64,000 nucleotides of DNA from Exobasidium rhododendri. Its lineage: Eukaryota; Basidiomycota; Exobasidiomycetes; Exobasidiales; Exobasidiaceae. Below the pieces are notes generated by a model. It was not told the origin of the DNA. It saw only the letters and a list, made by a program, of their open reading frames with translations, and did no database searches. The position numbers were made by a program, and so were the translations under genes. The stretch is from positions 6,014,001 to 6,078,000 of the forward strand of contig CP110630.1 in the NCBI GenBank assembly GCA_026210745.1. Direction: 5' to 3'. Positions 52,900 to 63,936 of this stretch are shown here, piece by piece; positions within the stretch are counted from its first letter, which is position 1; the number at the start of each line of letters is the position of its first letter.

Positions 52900-53458
52900 T
52901 GTTGCTGACACTGATTCCAGGGTCAAGATTGATTCCCCTCTTTCCCAGCAACGTCGAGGTGAGTGCGAGGTAGGTGCGTTTGCGACAGGTACATATCAAG
53001 GCCAGCAACTCTTCTAGCGGGGGTCCAGTAGGCTAAGTAACACCACGTGTATTGACTTCTGGCGCGTTCCGGTCACAGTCAGTCGAGATCGAGATCGGCC
53101 GCTTGCTTTGCAACCTCAACGCCCCACGGCTCCTCACCCTTAGACGGACTTTGCGAAGAAATCCTACTCGTACTAAGAGCGACTGGGTACTTCGGAAACA
53201 TTCAAAAGGGTTCTCTCGATGATGCTCACCGACTGACTATAATGCTCTCCGCGGTCTTTGATCATCGCCTTCGGGTAGATCTCGGGCAAGTATCTTGACT
53301 GGCGTTTCTCTTGCGCCTTGGCTGTGACGACGTGAAGAGTACATGGCCTTGCCTGGTATAAGATACCAATAAAATTGAGAATAGGGCTCGCTCCTTTTAT
53401 TCTGATCTTCTCTTCCCACTCGACGTAGCCTGATTTTCCTCGCACGCAGTACTGTACG
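52900..53458. promoter_or_regulatory. Intergenic, divergent promoter with CACGTG and TATA box
   Basis: CACGTG at 53044-53049 is 145 bases from the p24 start. A TATA element (GTATAAGATA, 53356-53365) lies about 95-100 bases before the secreted-protein gene at 53459. No gene is supported. Confidence 0.5.
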
Positions 53459-54022
53459 ATGGTCACCCTCAGGTCAATTATGTTTGCTGCTGCTTTGCTT
53501 AGCACGCTGACGATGGCGGCACCTCATCCAGATTCATCCTCTAACGATGCAGGCTACTATCATGGAGGTGAAAATGGCTATGCTTCCTTGTTTGATGGTA
53601 TAGATCCCACAACAGCCTCTCCGCCAATGGCTCAGCTGGCTGGCTATGCACTGCGAAAGAAAGTGATGCTACAGCAACAGGTGTTGCCCAACAAAGCGGC
53701 TTCACAAAGAAAAGCGAATTTGAATGCAAATACTACCACCTCAAAGAAGAAGCAGTATGGAGACTTAGGCAGAGTCGAGGAATCTCCCGTCCTCTTTCGG
53801 ATGGTCATTGAGTCTGCCTATCCGAAAGATGCGTCGCTGGAGCAATGGAAGCTGAATCGAAGCAAGTTGGTCATCGAGTACGGGTCTCGTCAGTACCGAG
53901 AGAACGTTCGAAAGTTCTTACTGGAGGAGGCAAATTCCCGGCACGGCGATCGTCAAAGAGGAGAAGGGGAGCTCGACGCCTTCACAGCAAGAAGAGACGA
54001 GTTCCTGGAGCAGGACTTCTGA
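53459..54022 (+). CDS. Predicted secreted protein, 187 residues
   Basis: One exon. A signal peptide (FAAALLSTLTMAAP, preceded by MVTLRSIM) is followed by a disordered stretch, a helical Gln/Ala/Lys-rich part (LRKKVMLQQQVLPNKAASQR) and an acidic-basic C-terminal domain (VLFRMVIESAYPKDASLEQW, then QYRENVRKFLLEEANSRHGD). There are no cysteines in the mature chain. No known domain is found. A TATA box lies about 100 bases upstream. With the next gene it forms a second two-gene island of secreted proteins. Confidence 0.65.
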   Translation: MVTLRSIMFAAALLSTLTMAAPHPDSSSNDAGYYHGGENGYASLFDGIDPTTASPPMAQLAGYALRKKVMLQQQVLPNKAASQRKANLNANTTTSKKKQYGDLGRVEESPVLFRMVIESAYPKDASLEQWKLNRSKLVIEYGSRQYRENVRKFLLEEANSRHGDRQRGEGELDAFTARRDEFLEQDF

Positions 54023-54642
54023 GGAAAGCCAGCATCTGACCGTCCAAGAAATCTTCTCTAATTCTGTATACTCCTGATGCTCAGCCCGCTGCCCAGCAAT
54101 GATACTCTTGATTCGTAAACCACACTCACTGCTTGCCTCGGTCTCTCTCGGTATGGTGGTACTTGAGGTAGAGACTGATGGACGCCTCGAAAGGACGATA
54201 TAGCTCGGCCGATTTGGGACCAGAGGTAGGCTCCACACAAAGTAGATAGAGATTGCAATTTATTATAGTAATGCGAGGCCTGCGGCTCACAGTCGTCTAG
54301 GAGGACTCGTTTGAATATGCATCGATATTGATGCAACAGGCTTCCTTGTCTGCAGAGAGCATAAAGATTGCCCTCTTAGTGGTGGTGTTGAATGACTGCA
54401 TCAGCTCAGTGAGAGTATCATATCATTGCGTGATCGAGTGCTCATAACAAGTGACGAAGAATAGAGAACTTTGCCGAACGTCGCCCCGAGGCATGAATCA
54501 AATCCTGCAAAAAGTGACATTCGACCTTGAGGTTGACCTTCAGAGTTTCTGCTCTCGACCAATACAGCGCTATATAAAAAGCTTCGCGACCACTCCCCGC
54601 CTTATAGACAAGACCCTCTCCAAACATCAACGTACTCTCTCA
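54023..54642. other. Intergenic in second secreted-protein island
   Basis: About 620 bases between two genes on the same strand. Nothing is recognised except the TATA box at the right end. Confidence 0.4.
54571..54580 (+). promoter_or_regulatory. TATA box of gene at 54643
   Basis: TATATAAAAA lies 63-72 bases before the ATG. It is the most perfect TATA box noticed in the window. Confidence 0.65.
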
Positions 54643-55500
54643 ATGGTCAAGATATCTTCCCTCCTCCCTCTGATAGCTGGTCTATCGTTTGCAGAATGTC
54701 ATCGTCTTCCTACTCCTAATCAAGGGCAGGTCGATAGCGCTTTGTCGCCCGCCTCCCTCGGATCAGACTGGAAGCAACCACTCTCCAAGCGATCGCCAAA
54801 TGACCCTTACTATGACCGGGAAACTCTGATTCCTGCGAGAGATATCCTCAATCCTGCTTACCACCCTACATCATCGCCTTACTCTCATACTGGCAGTAGT
54901 AGCAGCGCTCGAAGACCTACTACGCACCAGGAGCTGGCTGCCTATCACCATGGAAAGCTGCTCGACAATGGTCTCGATATGTATGACACGATCAACACAC
55001 ATCTGATAGAGCCTTCGAGGATGGTAGTCGATGAAGCCGTGAAGCATGCTGGGCAGACTTACAGAAGTGGCAGACAGCTTGTCAGCGGTACCAGATCAGT
55101 CGACAAAGGTCACGGCCATCAAGTTGAAGAGCGAATTCACCGAGCCGTTCCGCTTATGGATTTGGCAGCACACGGAGCACAAGCGGGATTGTATGGAAGT
55201 GCCAGTGTCGCAGGAGGTCTTGCCAATTCAAAGGTAGTTCTTGGCGTCTTGGGGCCTTACCACATCGCCAAGGCAGGAGAACATGCAGTCCTTGCATTGA
55301 CGCATACAGGTCTTCATCATGCTGCCCAGGTCCCTGTTCCTGGTTGTATTGGATCAGCCTGTCACGCTGTCACTTCAAAGTCCAAGCATTGTGTTGGGGG
55401 CGTCTGTAGAAAGGTGGCCAATATTTTCAAGGCACTATTCCCTTCTACGTCCAACGGCAATCGTCCTCCTTCTGCCCATCCGCGAGCGAAGACGACCTGA
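54643..55500 (+). CDS. Predicted secreted protein, 285 residues; paralogue of the 20.7 kb gene
   Basis: One exon. A signal peptide (MVKISSLLPLIAGLSFAEC) leads a disordered segment with a dibasic site (LSKRSPND) that Kex2 could cut. From about residue 105 follows a helical domain: TINTHLIEPSRMVVDEAVKH, EERIHRAVPLMDLAAHGAQA, EHAVLALTHTGLHHAAQVPV, then GCIGSACHAVTSKSKHCVGG and VCRKVANIFKAL. The four C-terminal cysteines could form two disulphides. The order of blocks matches the protein at 20695-21498 on the other strand, 33 kb away. The family is unknown to me; a lineage-specific secreted or effector-like family is the best reading. Confidence 0.68.
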   Translation: MVKISSLLPLIAGLSFAECHRLPTPNQGQVDSALSPASLGSDWKQPLSKRSPNDPYYDRETLIPARDILNPAYHPTSSPYSHTGSSSSARRPTTHQELAAYHHGKLLDNGLDMYDTINTHLIEPSRMVVDEAVKHAGQTYRSGRQLVSGTRSVDKGHGHQVEERIHRAVPLMDLAAHGAQAGLYGSASVAGGLANSKVVLGVLGPYHIAKAGEHAVLALTHTGLHHAAQVPVPGCIGSACHAVTSKSKHCVGGVCRKVANIFKALFPSTSNGNRPPSAHPRAKTT

Positions 55501-56157
55501 AGTGCTGACATCTTGCAAGGTAGGAGGACTATGAAGTTGGGCTACTGTGCTGTAGTATCTCTTCTCTTCGTCATCATCGTAGCGCCCGTTTCCTCTTCTG
55601 CGTGAGCACGAAGGACAGTTCGGAAGCATTCCTTCTACCTCTTTCCTGCTGTGTACTGATCTGCTCAACTGAATCATATAATGCTAGCCTGCTGTAGAAC
55701 ATTGTGCATATCCTGTGCGCAAGACGTCCAATCAAGGCTACACCTTCCTGGCAGGAAAGGTATGAAAATTATCATCTGCCCTTAGACACATGTTTTGGTT
55801 GATTATTAGGGGCGGCTCACGATGATCGCTGAACTTGAGCATTTTCTGAACCATACCCACGTGGGTTATGTGAACTAATCTTGGCCCACTCCTGCCGCCA
55901 AGAGAGTAGCGCTTATTTGGGCTAAGAGGGCTGAAGATGAAGAAGCACTAGTTTTTTTTTGGAAGATCGCTTCATACAAAGCATCGTCGGCACACCTTCC
56001 AGCTACAGAACACACGATCTTCGCAACGTTTCTTCTACGAAAAGATCGCCTTCTTGTCTTGCGAGCCAAGAGATCAATTGCGTCTCTCCAGCATCTTCAA
56101 CAGACTTCTAATTTGCACATTCCGAGCTTGTTCGCTCTGTGGAGAAAGGCTACAAGG
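55501..56157. other. Intergenic with a CACGTG site
   Basis: This is the 3' flank of the secreted-protein gene and the promoter of PUS1. CCCACGTGGG, a ten-base palindrome around CACGTG (55858-55863), is about 295 bases before the PUS1 start. No gene is supported. Confidence 0.5.
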
Positions 56158-57991
56158 ATGACGGCGGAAGTGCAAAGCGACGGAAAGCGACCAGCAGAAG
56201 AAGCTGATCGCGATGAGACAACGGAAGGTGGGAATGCATTCAAAAGAGCAAAAATGGAGGAGTCGAAGGTGAATGAAGCGGTGGCAGAAGACATAGTACA
56301 AAAGGTCGCAAAGGGAGATGTAAAAAAGCCTCGGCATACATACAAGACCGGCAGAGATCGCGGCGAACGAAGGAATGACAACAGAGGTACTGGGGAGGCA
56401 GGTGCGAAAGGTGAGGAAGCAGCAGATGACAAGACACCAAGGCTACCCAAACGCAAGGTCTCCGTCGCTTTCGGATACTGTGGTACTGGCTATTCGGGCC
56501 TACAAATCAATGACGGGGTCAAGACAATCGAGGGAGATATCTTTGCAGCCTTTTGCAAGCTGGGTGCTATAAGTGAAGACAATGCAGTCAATCCAAACAA
56601 GGTGGGTGGTTTTCTGTCGTGAGGGAAAAGAAAGGTTAGGGATGCTACTCACCCTCTTTTATTCCTTTGGGCGAACAGGTGGGACTACAGCGAGCAGCAC
56701 GAACAGATCGAGGAGTTCATGCAGCTGGAAATTTGTTGGTGATTAAGCTGATTCTGGAGCCACCGGCAGCGGAGCCGGTCGGATTAGTCGCTAAGATGAA
56801 CGAGATCTTACCGGAGTTCATCAGGATATGGGGCCTCACAAAAGTGGAGAATTCATTCAATGCGAGGTCAAGCTGTGACAGTCGTCAGTATGAATATCTC
56901 CTGCCTACGTACGTCTTCTTACCGCCGAAGCCCGGTTCGCAGATGTACATGATGATGCAAAAGTGGAAAGACGAGATGAAAGAAGAAGAGGAAGGCGAAA
57001 CAGGTGCACACGGGGACGAATATCGACCGACACTACACTATCTCCTCAATCACCCATTCTGGAGGGCACAAAAGCCAAATTCGAGCTTTGCAGATGATAC
57101 GACTGCTAAGAAGAACTGGCGAATTTCAGCAAAACAGCTCGATCGAGTTCGAGAAATGTTCGCAAAGTACGAAGGAACGCACAACTTTCACAATTTCACT
57201 CTGGGGAAATTGTTTCGAGAGAGGAGTGCACATCGACACATGATCAATTTGAACATTTCCGATCCATTCATCATCAATGAAACCGAATGGATCTCCTTTA
57301 AATTTCATGGTCAGTCTTTCATGCTGCATCAAATTCGAAAGATGATCGGGCTACTGATTCTGATCGGAAGAAGCACGACACCTGCTTCGCTCATTCCGGA
57401 GACGTACGGACCTGCTCGGATCCATGTTCCAAAGGCACCCGGTCTAGGCTTGCTGCTGGAAGAGCCAATTTTTGCTGGATATAATCGGCATCTCGAAGGA
57501 GTCATAAAGAAACAACCGGAAGTGGCAAAGGCGGGACCAGGCGACGGAGGTATAGCAAAGGAGGCGATTCAATTCAGTAAATTCTCACAGAAGAAAGACG
57601 CTTTCAAGAATCACTGGATCTACGATCGCATATACAAGGAGGAGGAGGAGACGCACGAGTGAGTGAAGATGTATTGCATTTGAAAGGGGAGGAAGAAGCC
57701 TGACGTACTCCTTTGCCTTCCCCCCCCCCTCTCTCAACTCGAATCAGATACGTCAAGTTTGTGCAATACCTTGATATCCTCAGCAGTGAAGATTTTGAGT
57801 ACCTGCATCCAAAGGGCGTCATCCCTACCTGTGCCATCATCAAGGTGGGAGAGCAAGTCCGAGAAGTTGTCAGGAGAAAGGCAGTGGGTAAAAACGGTGC
57901 CAAGGTCGAGGAGGACGACGACGACATTGAAGGAGAGAGTGACGATGAAGAAGCGCTGTTGAAAGGAAAGGCAGAAGAGATGGAGGGCTGA
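56158..57991 (+). CDS. PUS1: tRNA pseudouridine synthase Pus1
   Basis: Exons 56158-56601, 56679-57658 and 57748-57991 join to 555 residues (yeast Pus1 has 544). A charged, nuclear-type head precedes the TruA-fold domain: [20 protein letters not shown], then the catalytic-Asp motif [51 protein letters not shown] and [17 protein letters not shown]. The first intron lies just before [10 protein letters not shown]. The third exon ([20 protein letters not shown]) completes the family and ends in an acidic tail. Pus1 modifies several tRNA positions, U2 and U6 snRNA and some mRNAs, in nucleus and mitochondria. Confidence 0.95.
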
Positions 57992-58232
57992 TGGGCCATG
58001 ACTCTCTTTCTGAGATGCGAATCGACACTCCTTGCTAAGATGATAATGGTATAATAGCGTGATACAACAGCGGATCTACGATTAGAGGGATATCTTGATG
58101 GAAACGCAAGATGGTACTGCAACCATCCTACAGACTGTGCAAAGGACACAAACACAAACACACACACATACACACTTCAGCAGCAAGCACCTGTACATCA
58201 TCGTCTTTCAATACAATCACATCGTAAAGCAC

Positions 58233-60590
58233 TCACGTAAAGCCGGACTCTTTGAGATGGTGTCGAAGAATGGCGTCCTTGGTCGACAAGAGAATCACTT
58301 TGATCTCCTTTGTGCTCGTGGCTGTAGTCTTGTGAATGTAAAGATTGCGAGTAGGTGCGCTGCTCCGATGATCAGAGACGACGTTGTGGAACATGTCACG
58401 GAAGTAACGCCATGCATCTGGAAGAAGGGGAAAAAAAGAAGGAAGGAGGAAAGCACCGTGTTCGTGATCGACGAAAGAACGGGACCTTTCGTGCTCACCT
58501 TCGTAATCATTCCTTCCTTTGAACGTCGGAATAAAGTTTCTGATCTGTACACCCGACTCTAGCTTGTGACGGAGGAGGTCCATCTCTAGACAGGATCCCA
58601 GCGCAAGGGAAAATGAGCGACATGGGAAGGAAATCCCACCTACTCGTTCGAACTTACTGTTGAGAAAGAGGATCAACGACACGTCGTATAAGATCGGATT
58701 GACCACGATTTGACGCCAAATGTCGAGGCTGTCGGCGATACGATTGACGTTTGGGGCTTCTTCCAAATACTGCACGGATGGAGAGGCAGCAATGGCGTCA
58801 GTAGAGGAAGCCGAACGATGCCTTCGACATCCATCACACACACACACAACACACCTCGTCAAATGCAGAGATCGGCGCTAGGAAGATGACAGCAGTGGCA
58901 TTATCGAAGAATTGAGCCCACACATTCCGTTGAGCTCGACTACCTCCGACGTCGATGATGCGATACGAGAGCAACCTGTCGACGGTGAATCGCTCTTCGA
59001 TAGCACCAATCGTGCGGACTGCTCTTTTGCGCTGTCTTGTGAGCAAGTACACATACTGGCCCAGCCGCTTCTTCTTCCTGAGTCTGTTACTCACCTCGTG
59101 CGTGTAGAATATCATCTGAAGGGGACAAGTCGTCTTAGTCGCCAATACATTCGTGCGTGCAGTGCGAACATCAAACGCACCATCAACAGGACAGTAGTCA
59201 GCTCGAGCAATTCGAGGTGCATGACTCAAGAAGCTGCAACGTGCAATACAGGATACGGGCTGAGCAAAAGAGGAGCAATCCCTCTACACTGACCAAAGGC
59301 ATCTCTTCCGCACTCACTAGGATGCTGAGTCTGCGCCATACAACCGTCTCTTCATCTCCTCCGACGTACTGCCTTCCCACAGATCCTGAATCTCGCTCAA
59401 GCAGGCCGACAGAAGTCTCGACGGCTCATCCTCCCTCTGCGATGCTACATAATTTCCTTGACTCAACCGACTTGATCCGGGAACGGCGCTTCCTTCTTCA
59501 GCGTCCACCTTTCTTCGTGTCAGGGTGCTTTGGCCACCAGCTTGAAGCCGTCTGAAAGAACTCACAACACTACCGCTCGACCCTGCGAAGCTTGCAGCGT
59601 CCACTTCAAGGCTCGAAGCAGGGCAATCCAATTGCTGATCTTGCCAACCTGCTCTCAACAAGATGTCAGCTGCGTATTGGTGCCTCCGGAGGTCTGTACT
59701 CCCGACTTCATAATTAAAAGAGGCGCTTGTAGGGCTGCTTGCGGTGTCATCTCCTGAAAAGATCGTCGGGGTCGGTACTGGAGTGTCTCTTTCAAATGCT
59801 CCCAACTTCTTTCTCAATTCACTCTCGATTGATAGAAAGGGTGCCAGTCGTAATCGTGCCAGCAAGACTTTATTAGGTTCTCGAAGTGACGACAACGAAG
59901 TGCTAGTGTCCATCATGAGTGGATTCGTACTTGTCAACGACAAGCAATTCAAAGATGTCACCTTTGTCAATTGTCTTCTCATCTGTAGAATCTGCTCATT
60001 TCTTTGCGCTTCTAAAATGTCGATACTCTCCAGAACTTCCAGGAGCATTTTGACCGCCATGATTACGTTGAGGTAAACAACGTCAGTCCAGGCTAAACGC
60101 ATCGACTCTTGTTTTTCTGCAGAATATATCAGTCGCATCTGATGTTGAAAGGTATGGAGAGATCAGATTGGGTCAGATTAGGCGCCACGAAGAAGCGTAC
60201 TCCTTCCCCTTGCCATTACTTACTTGCTTCAAGATCGTAGTCTTTCCCGCTCCAGCTTGCCCTGTTCGTGTAATCAGGTATCATCACTTGGTATTTACCA
60301 GGTCTTCGAGGCCGAACCATACTTTACCCACCTAATAGTAGAATAATTTTCTCATTGGCTCGCTCCCGTTTCAACCTGACCATCTCTTCCTTGAGCTGCT
60401 TGTCAATCAAGTCGCTCCTCTTCTTTGCGATGTCTTCTTTTTTCAAACGTTCCTGCTTTTCAGCACTTGTTTCTCCTGGAGGTGGTCGCATGAAGCCTTG
60501 CAGGGGATCATTGCTGACTATGCTCATCCCTCGGTTCCTTCTTGCTGCGGCTGACTCATTTCGGGAAGGATTCGAGCTGGTGTCCGTCAT
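58233..60590 (-). CDS. Divergent heterotrimeric G-protein alpha subunit (Gpa4-like)
   Basis: Exons in gene order are 60590-60332, 60261-60224, 60138-59318, 59233-59181, 59115-59095, 59018-58855, 58769-58658, 58585-58499 and 58417-58233. All joins keep phase, giving 579 residues, well above the usual 350-360. P-loop is GQAGAGKTT (87-95); switch I is DDDILHARVRTIGAIE, keeping the catalytic Arg (397) and the Thr; G3 is DVGGS, with Ser (424) where Gln is expected; G4 is NKMD (489-492); G5 is TTAT; the end is LRHHLKESGFT. There is no N-terminal myristoylation site (MTDTSS) and a Ser-rich insert of about 180 residues lies in the helical domain. The size recalls Gpa4 of Ustilago. Role in signalling is inferred. 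Confidence 0.9.
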
Positions 60591-61696
60591 GGGGTGGAAC
60601 CTACCTTTGCAACTAAGCAGCTACAAAGAGCTACGATGATGCTAAGCGAAAGGATAGGAAGGAAAAGGGGAAATGCGGAGGGAGGGGAAAGGGGAGGTGA
60701 TTGAGAGGATATGAAAGGGAGGGAGATAATCGAGGGTACGATGATCAGTAGAGAAAATATAGAGACGGAGCAACGAGGAGTAGAAGAAAGAGTAAAGGCA
60801 GTCTCTTCCTGCTTTGAGCGTGGCATCAAAATGCTCCTCAGGTTCCCTGTGGCAGCTTTGTCTGCGTGTCCACTTGACTCGCCGCCTTTCTCTACGCACA
60901 AGAGGACTTTGGCGCCTGTAGCTGCAAGGTCGACAAGTAAGGTTTCAGGGTAGACCGAGTTTGTTAGTAGCGTGAAGCCGTAGCCATCTGAACAGACCTT
61001 GCAAGTCTCGCCAAATTAGTGTGGAAGCCTCTGCGAAATTGAGTCAGACGGAGAATCGCAGCTGGCTGAGGTCAGCATATTATTCTCGTCTTCAATCGGG
61101 GCAATGATCGGAGCAACGAACGGCTACTTGGAAAGGCGGGAGGGGGACAGGGTAGAGAGCTGATGGCGGGAGGGGGACAGGGTAAAGAGCTGATGGCGGT
61201 CCGTACACTGCCATCGTCTAGTGCATGCTACTGAGTTCTCGTATATTGGTAATGAGAAGGTCAACATCTGTCAGCGCCCACCTTGAACGCAAGTGCGAAG
61301 TAAATGGCTCAACGTAAGCCACAAACACATCAGCGAATCTTCACGCCGGTCCGTAGAGTGTGGAGAGATGATCTAGCTTCAAGGATGAACATCAACGATA
61401 ATGCCGCGTCGAGTAGCAGAGCAAGGAATGGCGGGAGCTTCAATGATCAGAGCAGTCGACGCTGTCATCGATTGGGTTGGATAATGACCGGCTAGTGCGG
61501 CGAAGATCAAAGACATTTACCGTCTTTGTAAATAAAAGGTCAGGATAGAGAGCCCGATGAGGTTCGACGGGGAGAGCGAGTCATCACCAAGTACACGCGA
61601 TGAAACGGTGGAGAAGTGATAGTGTAGCATTGATGGTGATGATGACGACGATGAGTGGGAATATTAAGGGCAGTCGTGACTTGCAGCTGCCGGACT
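60591..61696. other. Intergenic, about 1.1 kb
   Basis: This is the upstream region of the G-alpha gene and 3' flank of TIM13. It contains the tandem repeat listed separately. Short open frames here (for example 61304-61495) lack any support. Confidence 0.45.
61135..61194. repeat. Two-copy 30-base tandem repeat
   Basis: The 30-base unit starting GGCGGGAGGGGGACAGGG occurs at 61135-61164 and again at 61165-61194 with one mismatch (G to A). A partial third start (GGCGG) follows. Confidence 0.85.
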
Positions 61697-62066
61697 TTAC
61701 TGTGCAACGCCGAGACTGCCCCTTTGCTCGCTGACCTTTCGAACGTATGTGCTGCTGATGAGGTTGAATGCTTCAAAGTATCGCTCCAAGCACATGCCCA
61801 GACACTTTTCTTCCTTTGACGACAGAGAAGTGGAGGGAGAGGGGATGCACTTGGCGTAGCACTTTTCCGTAGCCTTGGTGATCAATTGTTGGGCCTGCAA
61901 GCACAGGGTCGGGGGTAGAGAATTGACTAAGCTATAAGAAGAAAGGACAACACCTAAGTGCACGCACATTAGCCATCGCGATCTCCGATGATACCTGCTG
62001 CTTGATCGCCTCCTTCTTCTCCTGAGGTGAGCCCTTCAGGCCAGCGAATCCTTGCGAGAGGTCCAT
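61697..62066 (-). CDS. TIM13: Small Tim chaperone Tim13
   Basis: Exons 62066-61968 and 61894-61697 join to 98 residues. The twin CX3C motif is CYAKC ... CLGMC with 14 residues between the inner cysteines, set in ITKATEKCYAKC and KEEKCLGMCLERYFEAF. The head MDLSQGFAGLKGSPQEKKEA and the PSTSLSSKE spacer point to Tim13 rather than Tim8, Tim9 or Tim10. It pairs with Tim8 in the intermembrane space to escort hydrophobic precursors such as Tim23. The intron donor (GTGCGT) follows the codon for Asn in AMAN. Confidence 0.9.
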
Positions 62067-62286
62067 TCTGAAAAGGGTGACTATACGATGTGAAGGTGGT
62101 GACAAGGATGTTGAGAAGAAAGGAGGTATGGAGAGGGCTGAAAATATATATATTCCTTGTGAGCCGTGCGGTAGAGAAGGAAAGGTGATTTACGTAAGCT
62201 GCATTTGAAGCTTACGTGGAGGTCTTCGAGAAGAAAGCGTCAGAGAAAGTAAGGAATGGATAGGTGCGAGGTGTGTCTGTGACGAC

Positions 62287-63936
62287 ATGTCGAGCGGTAA
62301 GGTGTCCAAAAAGCCGAGCGCAGAGGAGATCGAAGAGAAGAGAAAGCAGAGAGCAGAGAAGAAGCAGAGGGAGGCAGAGAAGAGAGAAGCCGGAGTGGTG
62401 GAGGAGCCAAGCAGTACTGACGGAAAGCCTCTTTTTACGCCCCGAGAGTGGGTCAATGTCAAGGCAGGGGAGGGAAGCAGATCGAGTGGACACAATGTCT
62501 CGTCCATTCGTGTCATCAGCTGGAATATACTAGCGCAAGGACTAGTAAGGAGAAAGCTGTTTCCGGGTAGTGACTGCCTCAAGTGGAAGGAAAGGCAGGC
62601 CGGTCTTTGTGCCGAGATGGGATCTCACGACTGGGACATTGCTGCCTTTCAAGAGGTGGACAAGATTGAGGTACATGGTCCAAATCTGAGCAAATCAGGC
62701 CGAAGCTATCTATACGAAAAAGGCTACTCTGCCAAACAGCATGGTCTGATGATTGCGTGGAGGGTGAAGAAGAGTAATGCTAATTCTGCATCTTCACGTC
62801 TTGCATTCCAGGAGAAGGCAGTGGGCAGCAAGATCGTCTACTTTGATCATGAATGCATAGGGCCTAAGTCGGAGGGTCGAAGAGGGCTCTCTAGAGTGAC
62901 CCGTAACATCGCGCTCTTTGCTGCCTTGGCTTCCGCTAATGATCCCAAGAAAGGCGTCATCGTGGCAACCACCCATTTGTTTTGGCATCCATTGCATAGC
63001 TATGAGCGGGTTCGGCAGACTGGTCTTCTCAAGAGAGCTTTGATGGAGTGGAGACAGGCAAACAGCGACTGGAGTGACTGGTCCATCATTCTCGCTGGTG
63101 ACTTCAATGATCAGCCACACTCTGCCACGTACAAACTCATGACAGGAGAGTCGCTCACGCTGCACAACTGGGAAGAGGTCAAAATTAGCTCAATCGTTCA
63201 CAAAAGTGTGGACGAAAGCAAAGCGAGTGTTGATAAAGTGATGAAAGAGCCAAAGCTAGACTCGGAAAGAGACAAAGCATGCGAGGAAGGGGAAGACGTG
63301 GAAGACGACGAGGAGGATGAAGGGGAAGAGGAGAAGGACGAGGGCGCAGACGACAATATGCCCAAGAACTGTCGGCCTGCTACTCCCAGTGATGGACTAC
63401 TTTCTTTCAGCGAGCTCGTTCAACTTCACACCTTGTCTAATTCTCCTCCCGGTCTTCTTGATGTTGATCGTAGCACAAGTGACGGCAAGGACTTGATCGG
63501 TTGTCCAGCTAGCAAAGGTCTGACCTCCGCCTACGGTTCACACTATGGTTCCCTAGAAAGCGATCAAGAAGGAAACTACTTTGGCTCGAGCAACCGAGGT
63601 CGAGAGCGTTTCGATGACCCTCACTGGACGACAGAATCGCCTAATCCTCATCTGGGCCCTAGTAAAGAGTGAGTACGCGGATCTCATAAGTAGCTATAAA
63701 ATGGATGCTGATTTCCGCCTTTGACCTCTTCGTTGTATCTTCACTACAGACCTATGTGGACTCTTCACTCGTCGATCTTCGCTCTCACCCTCGACTACAT
63801 CTTTCTTTTCCCTCATGAGTCCACCGTCACTGCCCTACTACCTACGCACTCCACTGCGGTACTGGAACCAGGAGTGCCCCGAAAAGGAGTCTGTGCCTCT
63901 GATCACGTCGCCATAGGTGCCCAGCTATCTATCTAG
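62287..63936 (+). CDS. NGL2: CCR4-type endonuclease/exonuclease/phosphatase (Ngl2-like)
   Basis: Exons 62287-63668 and 63750-63936 join to 522 residues. A basic/acidic coiled head (SAEEIEEKRKQRAEKKQREA) leads the EEP nuclease fold: RVISWNILAQGLVRRKLFP, DIAAFQEVDKIE (metal Glu), VATTHLFWHP, LAGDFNDQPHSATY (catalytic Asp/Asn), and LDYIFLF ... CASDHVAIGAQLSI with the final Asp-His pair. Yeast Ngl2 trims the 3' end of 5.8S rRNA. An acidic stretch of about 35 residues (around residues 335-360) lies between the catalytic motifs GDFND and SDH, in a region that varies in this family. Ngl2 versus Ngl3 or Angel cannot be settled by eye. Confidence 0.9.

Noticed and set aside
58835-58848. CA microsatellite in the G-alpha gene as a regulatory element
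   Set aside because: It lies inside an intron next to the donor. It may affect splicing, but nothing in the sequence shows this, so I list it only here.
60587-60953. Open frames with hydrophobic content upstream of the G-alpha gene
   Set aside because: They arise from pyrimidine-rich repeats in the promoter and leader and overlap each other on both strands.
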